Positions 63,301 to 64,000 of a DNA stretch of 64,000 nt are shown here, one piece after another. How positions within the stretch are numbered: the first letter of the stretch is position 1; every line of letters begins with the position of its first letter. The notes under the pieces were generated by a model. The model saw only the letters and a program-made list of their open reading frames with translations, made no database searches and had not been told where the DNA came from. The position numbers were made by a program, and so were the translations under genes. This DNA is from Azohydromonas lata NBRC 102462 (lineage in GTDB: Bacteria; Pseudomonadota; Gammaproteobacteria; Burkholderiales; Burkholderiaceae_C): the NCBI RefSeq assembly GCF_001571085.1, contig NZ_BCTC01000007.1, positions 49,992 to 113,991 of the forward strand, written 5' to 3'.

Positions 63301-64000
63301 CCGGTGAAACCGTCACCGCCACGGTGCGCGTGAAGCTGCGCGCCGCGGCCCAGGGCGATTACGTCAACCAGGCCGTCGTCAGTTTCAGCGACGCCGCGCT
63401 CAACGCCTACGAAACCCGGACGGACAACAACAGCGTCAGCGAAAGCACCAAGGTTCGCCTGCGCTCGGACCTGGAGGTGGTGAGCAAGACGGCGGTGTCC
63501 ACCGACACCGCCACCGCCATCACCACGGTCCCCGCCTCCCAGCGCTTTGACTGGCTGGTGCAGTTGCGCAACAACGGCCCGTCGGACGCCGACACGGCAG
63601 TCTTCACCGACAACCTGCCCGGCAACCTGGTGCTCAGCGGCCCTGCGGTGTTCACCGTGCTCGGTGGCACGTTCACGCCTGCGGCGCCCACGTGCACGGG
63701 CGCGGCGGGCGGCACCTCCGTGAGCTGCACCATCGCGCTCATGCCCAGTGGCGCCACTGCCAGCGTGCGCATTCCGGTGACGCTCAGCGGCAGCCCGGCC
63801 GGTGGAACCGTGATCACCAACACGGCCAGCCTGGTCACCTCCGTCACGCCCGACACCAACGGTGGCGCCAGCCCGACGGCAGGCAACAACTTCAGCAGCG
63901 GCAGCATCACCGTGGGTAACCAGGCCGACGTGCAGGTGCTGAGCAAGGCGGCGGTGGCCACGGGCACGTCCACGGCGCAGGCCACCGCGCAGCCGCTGGC
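60342..64000 (+). CDS. Large DUF11-repeat secreted/surface protein (runs off right edge)
   Basis: At least 1219 codons, continuing past the window. Signal peptide 1-38 (LWLFTVGVLFTGAAQA). At least seven DUF11-type beta-sandwich repeats follow. Each begins with a strand such as ADLGLQV, TTLSLAK, ADLQAVK, ADVGVTK, VDLSVSK, YDLLVNK, SDLEVVSK or ADVQVLSK, and most then have an ITYTVTVTNNGxxxxxNVxLxDTLP block and end in DTNPADN or similar. Cys pairs recur near the ends of repeats. DUF11 proteins are adhesin or surface-layer-like, and the C-terminal anchor is outside the window. Start ATG at 60342 lacks a strong ribosome site. Confidence 0.85.
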   Translation, partial: MPFARRFLHRFDLTSFNCLVRALWLFTVGVLFTGAAQAALYIAGLTDSPDPASANGRITYTARVAEALPGVARTNVGVYFVIPAGATYGGMGSVPANTSCSGMTVGQAGPGTLSCSGFDIAADAVASLQLYVRPLTQGTTTVQAQTDLSDPTTAVSQLTTVNAGADLGLQVLAGSTVTSGTTQAVEVVVTNNGPDASQSSTVTFTVHPRFVVSTLPSGCTQAGGSLTCTRGTLASGASYRFTITGLVIAAGGSSIAHTADVAAGGSVADGYTDNNLASTNVDVLPGTTLSLAKTPLTNSLQLNDQFTYTFTARYSGDFPLNATLVDPLPSTFCAVSQPTPSSGWTCSAMPLCGAAGAAGATMSCTRNNVAPSGTTTANQLLGTITLPVKAIAVTGGVTNRATLSATGAASAEGTATANVTGNTGADLQAVKGTVGQKQGAIPLITTNGSGTTLNTQTIQYNIKAKNLGPQTIPAGSTFRLVDTVPMGMRVDQIQLPRNASNALLMTCDKTAPVDATAGPVVITCTSTASAPAIAMGADTPAITLIAGATLANPTLTNTMCVELDGAIADPVAGNNCAGVGVASQDTSNQADVGVTKKVVGAGATTGNRQDAGKPILWEIEVTNAGPATATNVAVADTFEAAMFAEAPATVNVIAGNATVGSCTLARPFASSPNVNLACTITSLPVCTAGSTCPRIQVSIYHYKTDASAQFTVQNSNLSAWAPDNADPAKTNNTVASTPAYMSGGVDLSVSKAANPASVAAGQLLTYTITVTNAVASTSVASNVVMTDTLPEGVVLLAVPTIFDSPGVPSTTGSCTTTATIGVATSGAASTRQVTCTWTSMGRGVTQTVTLTVRPTATLRGSTIRNTATVTSSLPDTNPADNTFNRDTPILLPSYDLLVNKSDDIDPAVPGDNITYTVTVTNNGASAVENVRLVDTLPSAVGSPTFVEIVSKSPSNVTCTLAGVAVGQAGGTITCNIPSLGTAGALATGETVTATVRVKLRAAAQGDYVNQAVVSFSDAALNAYETRTDNNSVSESTKVRLRSDLEVVSKTAVSTDTATAITTVPASQRFDWLVQLRNNGPSDADTAVFTDNLPGNLVLSGPAVFTVLGGTFTPAAPTCTGAAGGTSVSCTIALMPSGATASVRIPVTLSGSPAGGTVITNTASLVTSVTPDTNGGASPTAGNNFSSGSITVGNQADVQVLSKAAVATGTSTAQATAQPL

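Overview
The window is a GC-rich, gene-dense stretch of bacterial chromosome. Gene families and gene order point to a betaproteobacterium of the order Burkholderiales, most likely family Comamonadaceae (Acidovorax/Alicycliphilus-like). The main evidence is DUF4148, DUF3422 and DUF3182 proteins, Bug/TctBA-type tricarboxylate transport, LolC/LolD, a recJ partner typical of this order, and heavy GTG/TTG start usage. No rRNA operon, phage, insertion sequence or CRISPR array was seen. The genus is inference.

Layout. 1-1880: a truncated TonB-dependent cobalamin receptor under a clear cobalamin riboswitch. 1879-5550: apaH, a CorC/HlyC-like membrane protein, a SapC-family protein, a REP-type inverted pair and a MarR regulator. 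6229-10430: an L-2-hydroxyglutarate-oxidase-like flavoprotein, a small Cys-rich protein, an HtrA lipoprotein protease, an orphan HEPN-type protein and a DUF4148 protein. 10698-13654: trkA-trkH potassium uptake. 13694-15874: a PAS-PAS-GGDEF-EAL c-di-GMP protein. 16252-20365: an alpha/beta hydrolase, a DUF3182 protein, a DUF72 protein and glucokinase. 20513-25751: tRNA-Thr(CGT), fbp, pepN, and prfB with the classical +1 frameshift. 25889-28352: a DUF4212 plus VC_2705-type sodium:solute symporter pair. 28368-28551: an FNR-type box and promoter ahead of a 34-residue membrane peptide. 28618-38100: a hydrolase, Hsp20, tas, ybaK, dodecin, yjdF-like, DUF3422, plsY, RidA-like, yciO and yciV. 38105-40871: two tandem PQQ-type sugar dehydrogenases. 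41103-45789: recJ with its partner, then lolC-lolD. 45946-50120: a repeat-rich DUF4148 protein, then a 1012-residue protein that joins an ABC-type solute-binding domain, a zinc-metallopeptidase-like domain and a Bug/TctC-type solute-binding domain. 50155-54373: BatA-like/DUF58/MoxR and a membrane-anchored S1C protease. 54441-60055: TatD, a spermidine-synthase-like protein, TctB, TctA and a gamma-glutamyltransferase. 60342 to the edge: a very large DUF11-repeat surface protein, cut by the window end.

Most of the content is core metabolism and envelope biology. The least ordinary items are the triple-domain fusion at 47082-50120, the FNR-box microprotein unit at 28368-28551, the orphan HEPN protein at 9595-9999, and a TctB-TctA pair that has no separate TctC receptor beside it. 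All functions are assigned by reading motifs; no database search was run.
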